Shown here: piece after piece, positions 1-9,397 of the stretch
Numbering within the stretch: position 1 is the stretch's first letter
Layout: the number at the start of each line of letters is the position of its first letter
DNA from: Streptomyces sp. YS415
GTDB lineage: Bacteria > Actinomycetota > Actinomycetes > Streptomycetales > Streptomycetaceae
DNA length: 64,000 nucleotides
Direction: 5' to 3'
Assembly (NCBI RefSeq): GCF_023544665.1
Contig: NZ_JAMJFL010000004.1
Span: 1 to 64,000 of the forward strand
Notes under the pieces: generated by a model
What the model saw: only the letters and a program-made list of their open reading frames with translations
Databases searched by the model: none
What the model was told of the DNA's origin: nothing
Program-made: the position numbers and the translations under genes

Positions 1-171
1 GTGGATCCGGGCGGCATGCCGGAGAAGACCGTGCTCGAACAGCTCGACCTGTTCGGGGAGATCCTGCCCGTCCTGCGCAAGGAGTTCGCCGCGGGCCGCC
101 CCGCCCAGGTACCGGACGGGCCGCTGCACCCGGCCCAGCGCCCGGCCCTCCTCCAGGGGGCGACCTCATGA
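1..171 (+). CDS. C-terminal end of a flavin-dependent (luciferase-like) monooxygenase, truncated by window start
   Basis: Frame 1 is open from the first base to a TGA at 169-171 and gives 56 residues. The segment VLEQLDLFGEILPVLRKEF followed by a Pro/Ala-rich tail is typical of the C-terminus of LLM-class flavin oxidoreductases. The stop overlaps the ATG of the next gene (ATGA at 168-171), so the two are translationally coupled. The next product is an FMN reductase, the usual partner that supplies reduced flavin to such a monooxygenase. The family call rests mainly on that pairing because only the tail is visible; the substrate cannot be inferred. Confidence 0.7.
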   Translation: MDPGGMPEKTVLEQLDLFGEILPVLRKEFAAGRPAQVPDGPLHPAQRPALLQGATS

Positions 172-815
172 GGCCGCTGCGCCTGAGCGTCGTCTCGGCG
201 GGCCTCAGCGACCCCTCCTCCACCCGGCTGCTGGCCGACCGGCTGACCGAGGCCACCCGGCAGGAGCTGGCCGCCTCCGGGTACGCGGTAGAGGTCAGCG
301 TCGTCGAAGTACGCGAACTCGCCGCGGACATCGCCCGCAACCTGACGCTCGGCTCCCCCGGTCCCGAACTCGAAGCTGCCCTGGACGCGGTCACTCGGGC
401 CGACGGCCTCATCGCCGTCACCCCCGTCTTCAGCGCCTCGTACAGCGGGTTGTTCAAGTCGTTCTTCGACCTGCTCGATCCCACCGCGCTGACCGCAACC
501 CCCGTGCTGATCGCGGCCACCGGAGGGACCGCCCGGCACTCCCTGGTCCTGGAGCACGCCCTGCGCCCGCTCTTCACCTACCTGCACGCCCTCACCGTCC
601 CGACCGGAGTGTTCGCCGCCACCGAGGACTGGGGCAGCACCGGAGACACCCACACCGCGGTCCTGCCGGACCGGATCCGCCGCGCCGCCGCCGAACTCGC
701 GCGCCTCCTGCCCGGCCGGGCGAACGACGAACCCACCGAGGTCGAGGGCGAGTCCCAGCCGCAGGACGTCGTCCCGTTCGCCGAGCAGCTCGCCGCTCTC
801 GGCCACGCCCCGTAG
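168..815 (+). CDS. NAD(P)H-dependent FMN reductase (CE1759-like)
   Basis: A 215-residue protein with a flavodoxin-like fold. It opens with a beta strand and a phosphate-loop-like segment (VVSAGLSDPSSTRLLADRL), followed by the TPVFSASYSGLFKSFFDLLD block that contacts FMN in NADPH-dependent FMN reductases, and ATGGTARHSLVL further on. Such enzymes reduce free FMN for a partner monooxygenase. The start ATG overlaps the stop of the truncated luciferase-like gene upstream, so the two form a two-component oxygenase unit. The cytosolic location is inferred from the lack of a signal peptide. The C-terminal 30 residues are Glu/Pro rich and look like a disordered tail. Confidence 0.88.
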   Translation: MRPLRLSVVSAGLSDPSSTRLLADRLTEATRQELAASGYAVEVSVVEVRELAADIARNLTLGSPGPELEAALDAVTRADGLIAVTPVFSASYSGLFKSFFDLLDPTALTATPVLIAATGGTARHSLVLEHALRPLFTYLHALTVPTGVFAATEDWGSTGDTHTAVLPDRIRRAAAELARLLPGRANDEPTEVEGESQPQDVVPFAEQLAALGHAP

Positions 816-885
816 AGCGCCGGGCCGCCGGTCCCCCGCTCTCCGCAACAGCCCCCGCAACCGATCCCGATCAACGAGGAGCACC

Positions 886-1800
886 ATGCCCGACAACGCC
901 AGCAGCGACCTGCCCAAGGGATTCACCAGCCACCACATCACCGTCAACGGAACCGACCTGCACACCGTTGTCGGAGGCACGGGAGAGCCGGTGCTGCTGC
1001 TGCACGGCTGGCCCCAGACATGGCGGGCCTGGCGGCACCTCATGCGGCCCCTGGCCGACCAGGGCTACACCGTCATCGTTCCCGACCTACGGGGCACCGG
1101 GCACTCCGCGCACGCCGACGACGGGTACTCCAAGGACAACCAGGCCGAGGACATGCGGCAGTTGCTCACCGCGCTCGATGTGGCCGGGCCGGCGCGCCTC
1201 GTCGGGCACGACATCGGTGGCATGGTCGCCTTCTCCTTCGCCCGGCTCTTCCCGGACCAGGTGCGGAGCCTGGCGCTGATCGAGCTGGCCGTCCCCGGGT
1301 TCGGGCTGGAGCGGGCGATGGACCCGGCCGGCGGCGGCTCCTTCCACTTCGGCCTGTTCATGACGCCCGAAGCACCCGAGCTGCTCTTCGAAGGCAGTGA
1401 ACGCGCCTTCTTCCAGTGGTGGTTCCCCCGCCTGTCGGCCACTCCCGGCGTCTTCACCCCCGAGGAGATCGACGCCGTCACCGCCACCTACCGGGGACGA
1501 AAGGCCCTGCGCGCCGGATTCGCGCACTACCGCGCCCTCCTTGAGGACGGACGCACCAACAGGGCGTGGGCGGACGCCGGTGGCCACCTCGGCATGCCGC
1601 TCCTGGCGGTCGGCGGTGAGCACAACGTCGGCACCAGACTCGCGGACGGCCTACGTCCCGTCGCACCGCACGTCCGCAGCGCGGTGATCGAGGGCAGCGG
1701 CCACTTCCCGCCCGAGGAACGCCCCCAGGCACTGCTGGAGGAACTGACCGAGTTCCTCGGGGAGCCGCACGCTGCCCCCTTCGCCGATGCGGCCCCCTGA
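886..1800 (+). CDS. Alpha/beta hydrolase, epoxide-hydrolase-like
   Basis: A 304-residue alpha/beta-hydrolase. The oxyanion loop LLLHGWPQTWRAW lies near residue 45, the nucleophile elbow is VGHDIGGMVAF with Asp as nucleophile, and the base is in EGSGHFPPEE near the C-terminus. An Asp nucleophile together with HGWP is the pattern of epoxide hydrolases and haloalkane dehalogenases rather than serine esterases. ATG 886 follows GAGGAGCACC, a good ribosome binding site. It lies 70 bases after the FMN reductase on the same strand and may act on a product of the flavin monooxygenase, though this is inference. The substrate is unknown. Confidence 0.87.
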   Translation: MPDNASSDLPKGFTSHHITVNGTDLHTVVGGTGEPVLLLHGWPQTWRAWRHLMRPLADQGYTVIVPDLRGTGHSAHADDGYSKDNQAEDMRQLLTALDVAGPARLVGHDIGGMVAFSFARLFPDQVRSLALIELAVPGFGLERAMDPAGGGSFHFGLFMTPEAPELLFEGSERAFFQWWFPRLSATPGVFTPEEIDAVTATYRGRKALRAGFAHYRALLEDGRTNRAWADAGGHLGMPLLAVGGEHNVGTRLADGLRPVAPHVRSAVIEGSGHFPPEERPQALLEELTEFLGEPHAAPFADAAP

Positions 1801-1833
1801 CGAGGGCCGCACCACGCCGGTCCGCGGATCTTC

Positions 1834-3387
1834 CTACTCGGTCACGTGGCCGTGGCCGTCGTGCAGGCCGCCGCCGCTGCCGGAGTCGCCGTCCGTCGGG
1901 ACGGACTCCACCGGCTGGGTCAGCGGTGCGAGGTCGTACGCGTAGTGGCCGACGGCATCGGCGATGACGTCGATGTTGATGTCGAACGCCCGCATGTTGA
2001 TGTTGTCGATGTCGTCACCGGGGGCGTGGTAGTTGACGTCGTACGCCACCCCCGCCTGGCCGCCGAACTTCGCGGCCTGCGCCTCGGTCTTGATGCCCTC
2101 CGCGCCGGTGAAGGTGCCGCCCGACGGGATGCCGACCTCGATGAACGGGCCGTAGTCGGAGCGGCCGGTGAAGTCGGTGCCCTCGTGCGGGATGTTCTTG
2201 GAGTCGAGGAAGTCGTTGATGCCCTTCTCCAGCTGGGCCGAACCCTCGGGGCCGGGGCCGGCGCCGGTGGCGTCGGAGTCATCGCCGTCGTAGACGAAGT
2301 AGGCGGCGTTCGGCGAGGCGATCATGTCGAAGTTCAAGTAGAGCTTGATCTGCTTCTTCTGCTCTTCCGTGAGTGAGGCGACGTACGCCTCCGAACCCAC
2401 CAGGCCGAACTCCTCCGCGGACCACCAGGCGAACTTCACCTTGTTCTTGATCTTGTCCTGGGACTTGGCCAGCTTCTGCGCGACCTGGAGGATGCCGGCC
2501 GAGCCGGAGCCGTTGTCGTTGATGCCCGGGCCTTCGGAGACCGAGTCCAGGTGCGCTCCGAGGAAGACGGTGTTGTCCTCGTCGCCACCGCGGGTCTCCG
2601 CGACGACGTTGAACGTCCGGCGGTTCTCGCGCAGTTCGCGGATGTCGAGGGTGACCTTGACCGGGCCCTTGGCCGCCTCGGCGGCCAGCGCCTCGCCGTC
2701 CGCCTGGGTGATGCCGCCGGTGGGGATCTTGCCGGACGCCGCGTCGCCCATGGTGCCGTTGAGCACGCCCGCTGTGTTGTTGTAGATCACGGCACCGACC
2801 GCGCCCGCCGCGTGGGCGTTGGCCTGCTTCACGGCGAAGGTGCACCCGCCGCGCTTGATGAGAGCGATCTTGCCGGTGAAGGCGCCGGCGGCGAAGTCGG
2901 CGGGCTCGCAGCCGTTGGTGCCGTCGGCGTCCACGGGAGCAACGGCCACGTCGGCGGTCACCCCGCCCGCGGGGCTGCTGACGGTGTACGTCATCAGCTG
3001 GATGGGGACGTTGCGCGGCGTGGGCGAGACCACGGTGAGGGACTCGGCGATCTCGTCGGTGTAGACGAAGTCGAAGGCGTGTCGGGAGACCTCGTAGCCC
3101 GCGGCCTTGAGCACCGCCTCCACGTAGACGGCCGACAGCTCGTGGCCCCTGGATCCGGCCACCCGGGTGTCGCCGTTGTGGTCCGCTATCGCCTGAAAGG
3201 CTTTCAGGTGGCGATAGGCACTGGTGGCGGTGGACTCCTTGACGAGTTTCCTCGCCAGTGCGTCACCCCGGTGGGGCCAGCTCGAGTTGTCGGCGTCCGC
3301 GGTGGCGGGGCCGGCGACGAGCAGCGGGGAGGCGAGTGCAGCGGCGGCCAGGGTGGCGGTCACCGCGACTCTGTGACGTGCGGACAT
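1834..3387 (-). CDS. Secreted M28-family zinc aminopeptidase with PA domain
   Basis: A 517-residue precursor. The start ATG at 3387 is preceded by GAGAGGACCACT and opens a signal peptide (MSARHRVAVTATLAAAAL...ATADA). The reading frame stays open much further upstream, but that part has no homology-like character. A PA domain with GKIALIKRGGCTF sits around residues 150-240. The M28 peptidase domain follows, with zinc ligands and catalytic residues in GAHLDSV, INDNGSG, SAEEFGLVGS, NFDMIASPN and YHAPGDDIDNI. This matches the S. griseus aminopeptidase type, which releases hydrophobic N-terminal residues from extracellular peptides. The acidic His-rich tail (HDGHGHVTE) is unusual. It is monocistronic with its own promoter at 3449-3477. 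Confidence 0.93.
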   Translation of the reverse strand: MSARHRVAVTATLAAAALASPLLVAGPATADADNSSWPHRGDALARKLVKESTATSAYRHLKAFQAIADHNGDTRVAGSRGHELSAVYVEAVLKAAGYEVSRHAFDFVYTDEIAESLTVVSPTPRNVPIQLMTYTVSSPAGGVTADVAVAPVDADGTNGCEPADFAAGAFTGKIALIKRGGCTFAVKQANAHAAGAVGAVIYNNTAGVLNGTMGDAASGKIPTGGITQADGEALAAEAAKGPVKVTLDIRELRENRRTFNVVAETRGGDEDNTVFLGAHLDSVSEGPGINDNGSGSAGILQVAQKLAKSQDKIKNKVKFAWWSAEEFGLVGSEAYVASLTEEQKKQIKLYLNFDMIASPNAAYFVYDGDDSDATGAGPGPEGSAQLEKGINDFLDSKNIPHEGTDFTGRSDYGPFIEVGIPSGGTFTGAEGIKTEAQAAKFGGQAGVAYDVNYHAPGDDIDNINMRAFDINIDVIADAVGHYAYDLAPLTQPVESVPTDGDSGSGGGLHDGHGHVTE

Positions 3388-3448
3388 AGTGGTCCTCTCA
3401 CGGCAGGTCAAAAGGTGGATCGACGGTTCGGGAGAACACGGTCGAGGC

Positions 3449-3477
3449 ACGTTAACCCTGTGACTGCTCACTGCCAA
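3449..3477 (-). promoter_or_regulatory. Promoter of the M28 aminopeptidase gene
   Basis: Read on the minus strand: TTGGCA (3477-3472), a 17-base spacer, then TAACGT (3454-3449). Both boxes fit the vegetative consensus with ideal spacing. Transcription would begin near 3442, leaving a leader of about 55 bases before the ATG at 3387. Identified by eye only. Confidence 0.55.
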
Positions 3478-3625
3478 GACACCGTTCGCCTTCGGTGTGT
3501 AGAGGCGCGAGTACGGCCGCGGGGCTTGACAGAGGGCCGCTGCCGCGAATTCCAAGCAGGACAGCAGACGGCCTGTGTGACTCCCGCCGTTGCTGCCGTC
3601 AGCCGGCATCAGCGGAAGAACCACG

Positions 3626-3992
3626 ATGTCCCAGCAGATCAGCAGCGCGCCGACGGGCTGCACCACCGTTGCGCCCTGGGTCGTCACCGAGGACACGGGG
3701 GCGTTGCCCGACTTCGTCACGCAGGTGTTCGGCGGTGCGGAACTGTCCCCGGTGCGGACCGAGGACGGCTCGATGGGACGTGGTGAGATCCGAGTCGGCG
3801 ACACCGTTGTGCCCGCCTTCGACCGGCGTGCCGGCTGGCCCCCACACCGTCACGGCTCTGGCGGAGGCGTGGCGGCGCCTGCGGGATCCCGTGTACGCCG
3901 AGGGCATGCGGGTCGCCCAGGAGACGCTCGATGTGGAGCTCAGCGGCCGACGCCGTGGCCGTAGCAGCGCACCCGTCAAGGGCACCGGTTGA
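3626..3992 (+). pseudogene. VOC/glyoxalase-family gene remnant with internal deletion
   Basis: The 5' part, in the frame of 3626, reads MSQQISSAPTGCTTVAPWVV...GEIRVGDTVVPAFDRRAGWP and is a clear N-terminal half of a small VOC protein of roughly 150 residues. At about 3838 that frame becomes nonsense, and a second frame carries the family's C-terminal helix (RLRDPVYAEGMRVAQETLD) to the TGA at 3990. The middle of the family, roughly 55-60 residues including the second metal and substrate strand, is absent. The gene has therefore lost an internal segment that also broke the frame. TTGACA at 3526-3531 may be a relic -35 box. No function is expected. Confidence 0.75.
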
Positions 3993-4009
3993 CCGCTTGC
4001 CACCTGGCG

Positions 4010-5695
4010 TCAGCGCGGCGGGTCTTCGGCGCGGGGCAGGGCGGCCAGGGCGGCGCGCCAGCCGCCGTATGCCGTGATCTCATGGGCGCCCTCGAGAGCC
4101 TGGGGTTCGCACAGGAAGCCCGGCACGAAAGTTCCGTCGGCGAGTTCCACGCTGCCGAGGGCCATCGGGCGGGGCAGCGATGCGAGGAGGGCGCCGAGGC
4201 CCTCGGCGGGCAGTTGCCACACCTCGGCCTCGATCGTGCGGCCGCCCTCCCGGGCCCGGACCAGGCCTGGCTTGGCAGGCACCGTGTTCAGCGCGTACAG
4301 CCGGTAGGTGTCCGCGGTCGTGGTCGTGGACACCAGTCGGCCGCCCAGGGCGAGCAGCTGTCCGTTCAGCGGCTGCCCGGACAGATGTGCGCCGACCACG
4401 GCGAGCCGCAGCGGCGGAGCGGTGAGCAGTCCGGCGATGCGGGCGAGCCGCTCGTCCGTGAACGCCGGGCCGATCAGCATGACGCCGAAGGGCAGACCGT
4501 TCACCTCGCCCGCCGGGACGGCGACCGCCGCCAGGTCGAACAGGTTCGTGGAGTTGGTGAAGCGGCCGAGCCTGGTGTTGGCCCCCAGGGGGTCGGCCGC
4601 GACCTCGGCGAGGGTCGGGTGGCCCGGTGTCGTCGGCAGGAGCAGCGCGTCCGCGTCGTTCAGCGAGGCGAGAGCTCTGATGCGGAGGGAGGCGAGCTTC
4701 TCCGTGTCTGCGTAGAGCCGGTGGGCCGGGATGTCCCGGGCGCGGGTGATGATCGCGGACACGGTCGGATCGAGGTCGGCCGAGCCCACGTGCTCGTCGA
4801 TGAAGGCGCCGACGGCGGTGTAGCGCTCGGCGACGAACGCGCCTTCGTAGAGACTCGCCGCTGCCTGGGTGAAGGGCTCCAGGTCGATGGGCAGGAGCTC
4901 GGCGCCCGCCTGGTCGAGCCGGTCCGCAGCTGCCCGGAAGGCCTCGGCCCAGCCCTTGTCCAGCTCGCCGAGCTGCTCGGGCTCGGGTACGGCGATCCGC
5001 CAGGGGCCGGGCCGTCGCTGCTCAAGTGCCGGGAGCTGCCGCCCCGACGGCGACGCCAGGTGGGACAGCACCCGCTCGGCCTCGGGGAGGGTCCGAGCGA
5101 GGACCGTCACGCAGTCGAGCGAGGCGCAGGCCGGGACGACGCCCTCGGTGGGGACCAGCCCGATGGTCGGCTTGAGGCCGACGATGCCGTTGAAGGCCGC
5201 CGGCACCCGGCCCGATCCCGCGGTGTCGGTACCGAGCGCGAAGTCCGCGATGCCGAGTGCCACGGAGACTGCCGAGCCGGACGAGGAGCCGCCCGAGACG
5301 TACTGCGGATCGATGGCGTTGCGGACGGCGCCGTACGGGCTGCGGGTGCCGACCAGCCCGGTCGCGAACTGGTCGAGGTTGGTGGTGCCGAGGACCACGG
5401 CGCCCGCTGACCGCAGGCGGGCCACCGCCGGGGCGTCCGCCTCCGGCCGGTAGGCGTACGCAGGGCAGCCGGCGGTGGTCGGCAGCCCGGCCACGTCGAT
5501 GTTGCCCTTGACCGCGAAAACCGTGCCGGCCAGGGGAAGTCGTAGGCCCGCGGCGACCTTCGCGTCGACCGCGGCGGCGTCCTGCTCCGCCTCGGCCTGC
5601 GGGCGCAGGCCGATCCACACCTCGGGCCGGTCCACTTGCTCAATACGCGCGTAGGCGGCCCGGACTCGCTCCACGGCGGTGATCGGGGGGTTCAT
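4010..5695 (-). CDS. atzF: Allophanate hydrolase (AtzF type)
   Basis: A 561-residue amidase-signature enzyme when started at the ATG 5695 (MNPPITAVERVRAAY). An in-frame ATG at 5731 is less like the family start. The Ser-cisSer-Lys triad is visible: Lys63 in FAVKGNIDVAG, cis-Ser137 in SGGSSSGSAV and nucleophile Ser161 in TDTAGSGRVP. A separate C-terminal allophanate-hydrolase domain (about residues 450-561, with YGGWRAALAALPR) is present, so the protein is full length. It deaminates and hydrolyses allophanate, finally giving ammonia and CO2, in the cytosol. It lies 109 bases after the carboxylase gene on the same strand and performs the last step of this route. Confidence 0.93.
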   Translation of the reverse strand: MNPPITAVERVRAAYARIEQVDRPEVWIGLRPQAEAEQDAAAVDAKVAAGLRLPLAGTVFAVKGNIDVAGLPTTAGCPAYAYRPEADAPAVARLRSAGAVVLGTTNLDQFATGLVGTRSPYGAVRNAIDPQYVSGGSSSGSAVSVALGIADFALGTDTAGSGRVPAAFNGIVGLKPTIGLVPTEGVVPACASLDCVTVLARTLPEAERVLSHLASPSGRQLPALEQRRPGPWRIAVPEPEQLGELDKGWAEAFRAAADRLDQAGAELLPIDLEPFTQAAASLYEGAFVAERYTAVGAFIDEHVGSADLDPTVSAIITRARDIPAHRLYADTEKLASLRIRALASLNDADALLLPTTPGHPTLAEVAADPLGANTRLGRFTNSTNLFDLAAVAVPAGEVNGLPFGVMLIGPAFTDERLARIAGLLTAPPLRLAVVGAHLSGQPLNGQLLALGGRLVSTTTTADTYRLYALNTVPAKPGLVRAREGGRTIEAEVWQLPAEGLGALLASLPRPMALGSVELADGTFVPGFLCEPQALEGAHEITAYGGWRAALAALPRAEDPPR

Positions 5696-5804
5696 GCGGC
5701 CCTGCTTTCCCTCGTACGGCCGATGCCGCATCCGTCGTCCGTGCCGTGCTCCGTGACCGCGGGCCCTGGCAGGCGCAGGCGCGCCTGCCCTCTTGAGTTC
5801 CGCA

Positions 5805-8800
5805 TCAGGCAGCCGCCCGAGCCGTCTCGACAGGCGCGAGGACGACGAGGGCGGTGCCCGCCTCGACTTGGCTTCCTGGCTTGGTCAGGACCTCCGCGAC
5901 GATGCCGTCGGCGGGGGCGGGGACCCGTGACTCCATCTTCATCGCCTCCAGCGCGAGCAGCTGCTGCCCGGCGGACACGCGGTCGCCGACCCGGACGTTG
6001 ACCTGCCAGACGGAGGCGGTGAACTCGGCCTCGATCAGGTGGCCTCCCTCGGGGACCTCGATGTCGGTGGTCGGCGGGGCGACTTCGGTGGCCGTCTCGG
6101 CGCGGGCGAACTCACCCGCCGCTTCCCAGGCGTCGCGCTCGGCGGCGAAGGCCGCGCCCTGCCGGGCCCGGAACTCGGCGATCGATGCGGCGTTCTCGGT
6201 GAGGAACCTCTGGTAGCCGGCGAGCGAGAAGGTGCCTTCCTCGGTCTTCGGTACGAACCGGCCGGAGGTGATGTCCGCGCGCAGTTGCAGGAGTTCGTCG
6301 GCGTCGACCGGGTACCACTTGATCCGGTCGAAGAAGCGCAGCAGCCAGGGCTTGCCCGGCTCGAAGGCGCCGCGCTGCTGCCAGCCCGACCACACCTGGG
6401 TCGTGCGGCCGACGAACTGGTAGCCGCCCGGGCCCTCCATGCCGTAGATGCACAGGTACGCGCCGCCGATGCCGACGGAGTTCTCCGCGGTCCAGGTGCG
6501 GGCGGGGTTGTACTTGGTGGTGACCAGGCGGTGCCGTGGGTCCAGCGGGGTGGCGACCGGCGCCCCCAGGTACACGTCCCCCAGCCCCATGACCAGGTAC
6601 TCGGCGTCGAAGACGGTGCGGTAGACGTCGTCGACCGTCTCCAGGCCGTTGACGCGGCGGATGAACTCGATGTTCCAGGGGCACCAGGGGGCGTCGTCGC
6701 GTACGCCGGCGATGTAGCGGGCGATGGCTTCGCGGGTCGCGGGGTCGTCCCAGGACAGCGGAAGGTGCACGGTGCGGCTGGGTACCACCAGCTCGTCGGT
6801 GGCCGGGAGTTCCTCCTCCACGTGCAGCATGAGCTGCAGGAGTGCGTCCTGCGGCAGGACGTCGGGGTCCGTCTGGACCTGCAGCGAGCGGATGCCCGGT
6901 GTCAGGTCGACGATGCCGTCGAGGTCCCGCGCGGCGATGGCCTCGGCCAGCGCGTGGACGCGCATGCGCAGGCTGAGGTCGAGCTGCATGGGCCCGTACT
7001 CGACGAGGAGGTTGTCGTCGCCGCTGCGCCGGTAGGTGACCGACGGGCGGGACCCGGTCCGCTCCAGGCGGGCGAGGATGCCGCCGTCGTCGATCACGTC
7101 CCGGTCGGCGAGCGGGGCCGCGGCCGGGTGGTGCCGCAGTTCGGCAGCCGCCTTGGTGGTCACCGGGACGAAGCGGACCATGTCGCCGGGGCGGAACTGG
7201 CCGAGCTTCCAGCGCTGTCCGGTCACGACGGTCGCCGGGCAGACGAAGCCGCCGAGGGAGGGTCCGTCGGGGCCGAGGAGGACGGGCATGTCGCCGGTGT
7301 AGTCGACGGCGCCGACGGAGTACGGCGTGTCGTGGATGTTGGACGGATGCAGGCCCGCCTCACCGCCGTCCGTACGGGCCCAGCGCGGCTTGGGTCCGAC
7401 CAGGCGGACGCCGGTACGCGCCGAGTTGAAGTGGACCTTCCAGTCCGCGGCGTAGAAGTCGCGGATGTCGTCCTCGGTGAAGAACTCGGGGGCGGCGTGC
7501 GGGCCTTCGACCGCGCCGACCCGCCACTCGCCGCCGAAGACGGGGCGTTGGTCGAGAGGGACGGCGGAGGTCCCCGTACGGGCCTCGCCGCCGTGCAGGA
7601 CGTCGCCCGCGCGCAGGGCGCGGCCGCCGTGCCCGCCGAACCGGCCGAGGGTGAAAGTGGCCGCACTGCCGAGGAATCGGGGTACGTCCAGACCGCCCGC
7701 GAACAGTACGTAGGTCCGCAGGCCGTGCTTGTCGGGCGCGGCGAGGGCCAGGGTCTGTCCGGCCTCGACGTTGACCGGCTCCCACTGCGGTACGAGCGTG
7801 CCGTCGAGTGTCACGCGCGTGGGAGCTCCGGTGACGCAGACCGTCGTCGAGTGGGTGAACCTCAGCGAGGGGCCCTGGAGGGTGCATTCGAGGCCGGGCG
7901 CGCCGTCGTCGTTGCCGAGCGCGGTGTTGCCGAGCCGGAAGGACAGGTCGTCCATCGGTCCGCACGCAGGGACGCCGACCTGCCAGTAGCCGGTGCGTCC
8001 GGGCCAGTCCTGGACGGTGGTCAAGGTGCCCGGCACGACGACCTCGATACGGGGCGTCGGGTCGGTGATCGCGGCGAGCGAGGCAGTGGAGTGGGCCGCC
8101 GCGCGCACGTCGGTGTCGCGCAGGGCGGCGCGCACCAGGCCGAGGTTGGTCTCGATGCCGTCGACGCGGGTCGCGGCCAGCGCCGCGTCCAGCCGGTCGA
8201 GCGCCTCGGCGCGGTCGGCGCCGCGCGCGATGACCTTGGCGAGCATCGGGTCGTAGGCGGTGGTGACCTCGGTGCCGGTCTCCACCCAGGTGTCGACGCG
8301 GACGTCCGCGGGGAAGGCGACGCGGGTCAGCAGGCCCGCGCTCGGCCGGTGGTCGCGGGAGGGATCCTCGGCGTACACCCGCGCCTCGACGGCGTGTCCC
8401 TCGGGGGCCGGGGGCTCGGTGACGACCGCGGTGTCGCCCTGCGCCAGCCGGAGCATCCACTCCACGAGGTCGACGCCGTAGATCTCCTCGGTGACTGGGT
8501 GCTCCACCTGGAGGCGGGTGTTGACCTCGAGGAAGAACGCCTCTTCGCGGACGGCGTCGTACACGAACTCGACCGTGCCGGCGGAGCGGTAGTCCACCGA
8601 TGCGCACAGGTCCCGGGCGCTGGTGGCGAGTTGACGGCGGACGTGGTCCGGAAGGCCGGGTGCGGGTGCTTCTTCGAGGACCTTCTGGTTCCGGCGCTGA
8701 AGTGAGCAGTCGCGGTCGCCGAGGGTGACGACTGTGCCGTGGCCGTCGCCGAAGACCTGCACCTCGATGTGGCGGGCCCGTTCCACCAGCCGCTCCAGGA

Positions 8801-9392
8801 AGACACCGGCGGAGGAGAAGGAGGCCGCGGCAACGCGCTGCACACGGTCCCAGGCGTCGGCGAGGTCGGCGGCGTCGTGGCAGGCCTGCATGCCGATGCC
8901 GCCACCGCCCCCGGTCGCCTTGAGCATGACCGGGTAGCCGATCTCCTCGGCCGCGGCGAGAGCCCCGGCCACGTCGGCGAGGAGCCCCGTGCCGGGGGCC
9001 AGCGGGACGCCCGCCGCCTGCGCGGCGGCGCGGGCGGTGTGCTTGGCGCCGAACAGCTCCAGTTGTGCGGGAGTGGGGCCGACGAAGACGATGCCGGCGT
9101 CGGCGCAGCGGCGCGCGAAGTCGGCGTCCTCGGAGAGGAATCCGTAGCCGGGGTGGACGGCGCCCGCGCCGGTGTCCTTGGCGGCCTTGAGGACCAGGTC
9201 GGCGTCGAGGTAGGACTCCTTGGCGGGCGCGGGGCCGAGCCGTACGGCCTCGTCGGCCAGCCGGACGTGCGCGGCGCCGCGGTCGGGGTCGGAGTGGACC
9301 GCGACGGTGCGCAGGCCGAGCCGGCGGGCGGTGCGGATGATGCGGGCCGCGATCTCGCCGCGGTTGGCGACCAGCAGGGTGTCGAACGTCAT
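5805..9392 (-). CDS. Biotin-dependent urea/guanidine carboxylase
   Basis: A 1195-residue fused carboxylase. Residues 1-450 are biotin carboxylase (LLVANRGEIAARI; ATP-grasp loop KATGGGGGIGMQ near 160; EVNTRLQVEHPVTEE near 290). Residues about 460-1090 are the KipA/KipI-like carboxyltransferase region typical of urea carboxylases. Residues 1120-1195 are the biotin carrier domain with LEAMKMESR, the biotinyl lysine being Lys1152. It uses ATP and bicarbonate to carboxylate its substrate. In fungi and some bacteria this is urea; homologues that sit with the DUF1989 pair found here have been shown to prefer guanidine, giving carboxyguanidine. The start ATG is 5 bases from the preceding stop. Confidence 0.92.
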   Translation of the reverse strand: MTFDTLLVANRGEIAARIIRTARRLGLRTVAVHSDPDRGAAHVRLADEAVRLGPAPAKESYLDADLVLKAAKDTGAGAVHPGYGFLSEDADFARRCADAGIVFVGPTPAQLELFGAKHTARAAAQAAGVPLAPGTGLLADVAGALAAAEEIGYPVMLKATGGGGGIGMQACHDAADLADAWDRVQRVAAASFSSAGVFLERLVERARHIEVQVFGDGHGTVVTLGDRDCSLQRRNQKVLEEAPAPGLPDHVRRQLATSARDLCASVDYRSAGTVEFVYDAVREEAFFLEVNTRLQVEHPVTEEIYGVDLVEWMLRLAQGDTAVVTEPPAPEGHAVEARVYAEDPSRDHRPSAGLLTRVAFPADVRVDTWVETGTEVTTAYDPMLAKVIARGADRAEALDRLDAALAATRVDGIETNLGLVRAALRDTDVRAAAHSTASLAAITDPTPRIEVVVPGTLTTVQDWPGRTGYWQVGVPACGPMDDLSFRLGNTALGNDDGAPGLECTLQGPSLRFTHSTTVCVTGAPTRVTLDGTLVPQWEPVNVEAGQTLALAAPDKHGLRTYVLFAGGLDVPRFLGSAATFTLGRFGGHGGRALRAGDVLHGGEARTGTSAVPLDQRPVFGGEWRVGAVEGPHAAPEFFTEDDIRDFYAADWKVHFNSARTGVRLVGPKPRWARTDGGEAGLHPSNIHDTPYSVGAVDYTGDMPVLLGPDGPSLGGFVCPATVVTGQRWKLGQFRPGDMVRFVPVTTKAAAELRHHPAAAPLADRDVIDDGGILARLERTGSRPSVTYRRSGDDNLLVEYGPMQLDLSLRMRVHALAEAIAARDLDGIVDLTPGIRSLQVQTDPDVLPQDALLQLMLHVEEELPATDELVVPSRTVHLPLSWDDPATREAIARYIAGVRDDAPWCPWNIEFIRRVNGLETVDDVYRTVFDAEYLVMGLGDVYLGAPVATPLDPRHRLVTTKYNPARTWTAENSVGIGGAYLCIYGMEGPGGYQFVGRTTQVWSGWQQRGAFEPGKPWLLRFFDRIKWYPVDADELLQLRADITSGRFVPKTEEGTFSLAGYQRFLTENAASIAEFRARQGAAFAAERDAWEAAGEFARAETATEVAPPTTDIEVPEGGHLIEAEFTASVWQVNVRVGDRVSAGQQLLALEAMKMESRVPAPADGIVAEVLTKPGSQVEAGTALVVLAPVETARAAA

Positions 9393-9397
9393 GGTGG

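Noticed and set aside
3388..3804. N-terminal extension of the aminopeptidase
   Set aside because: A signal peptide begins at 3387 with its own ribosome binding site, and a promoter lies within the extension.
6039..8705. Long open frame on the plus strand opposite the carboxylase gene
   Set aside because: It mirrors the carboxylase codon pattern (Gly/Val/Arg rich) and has no domain; a by-product of high GC.
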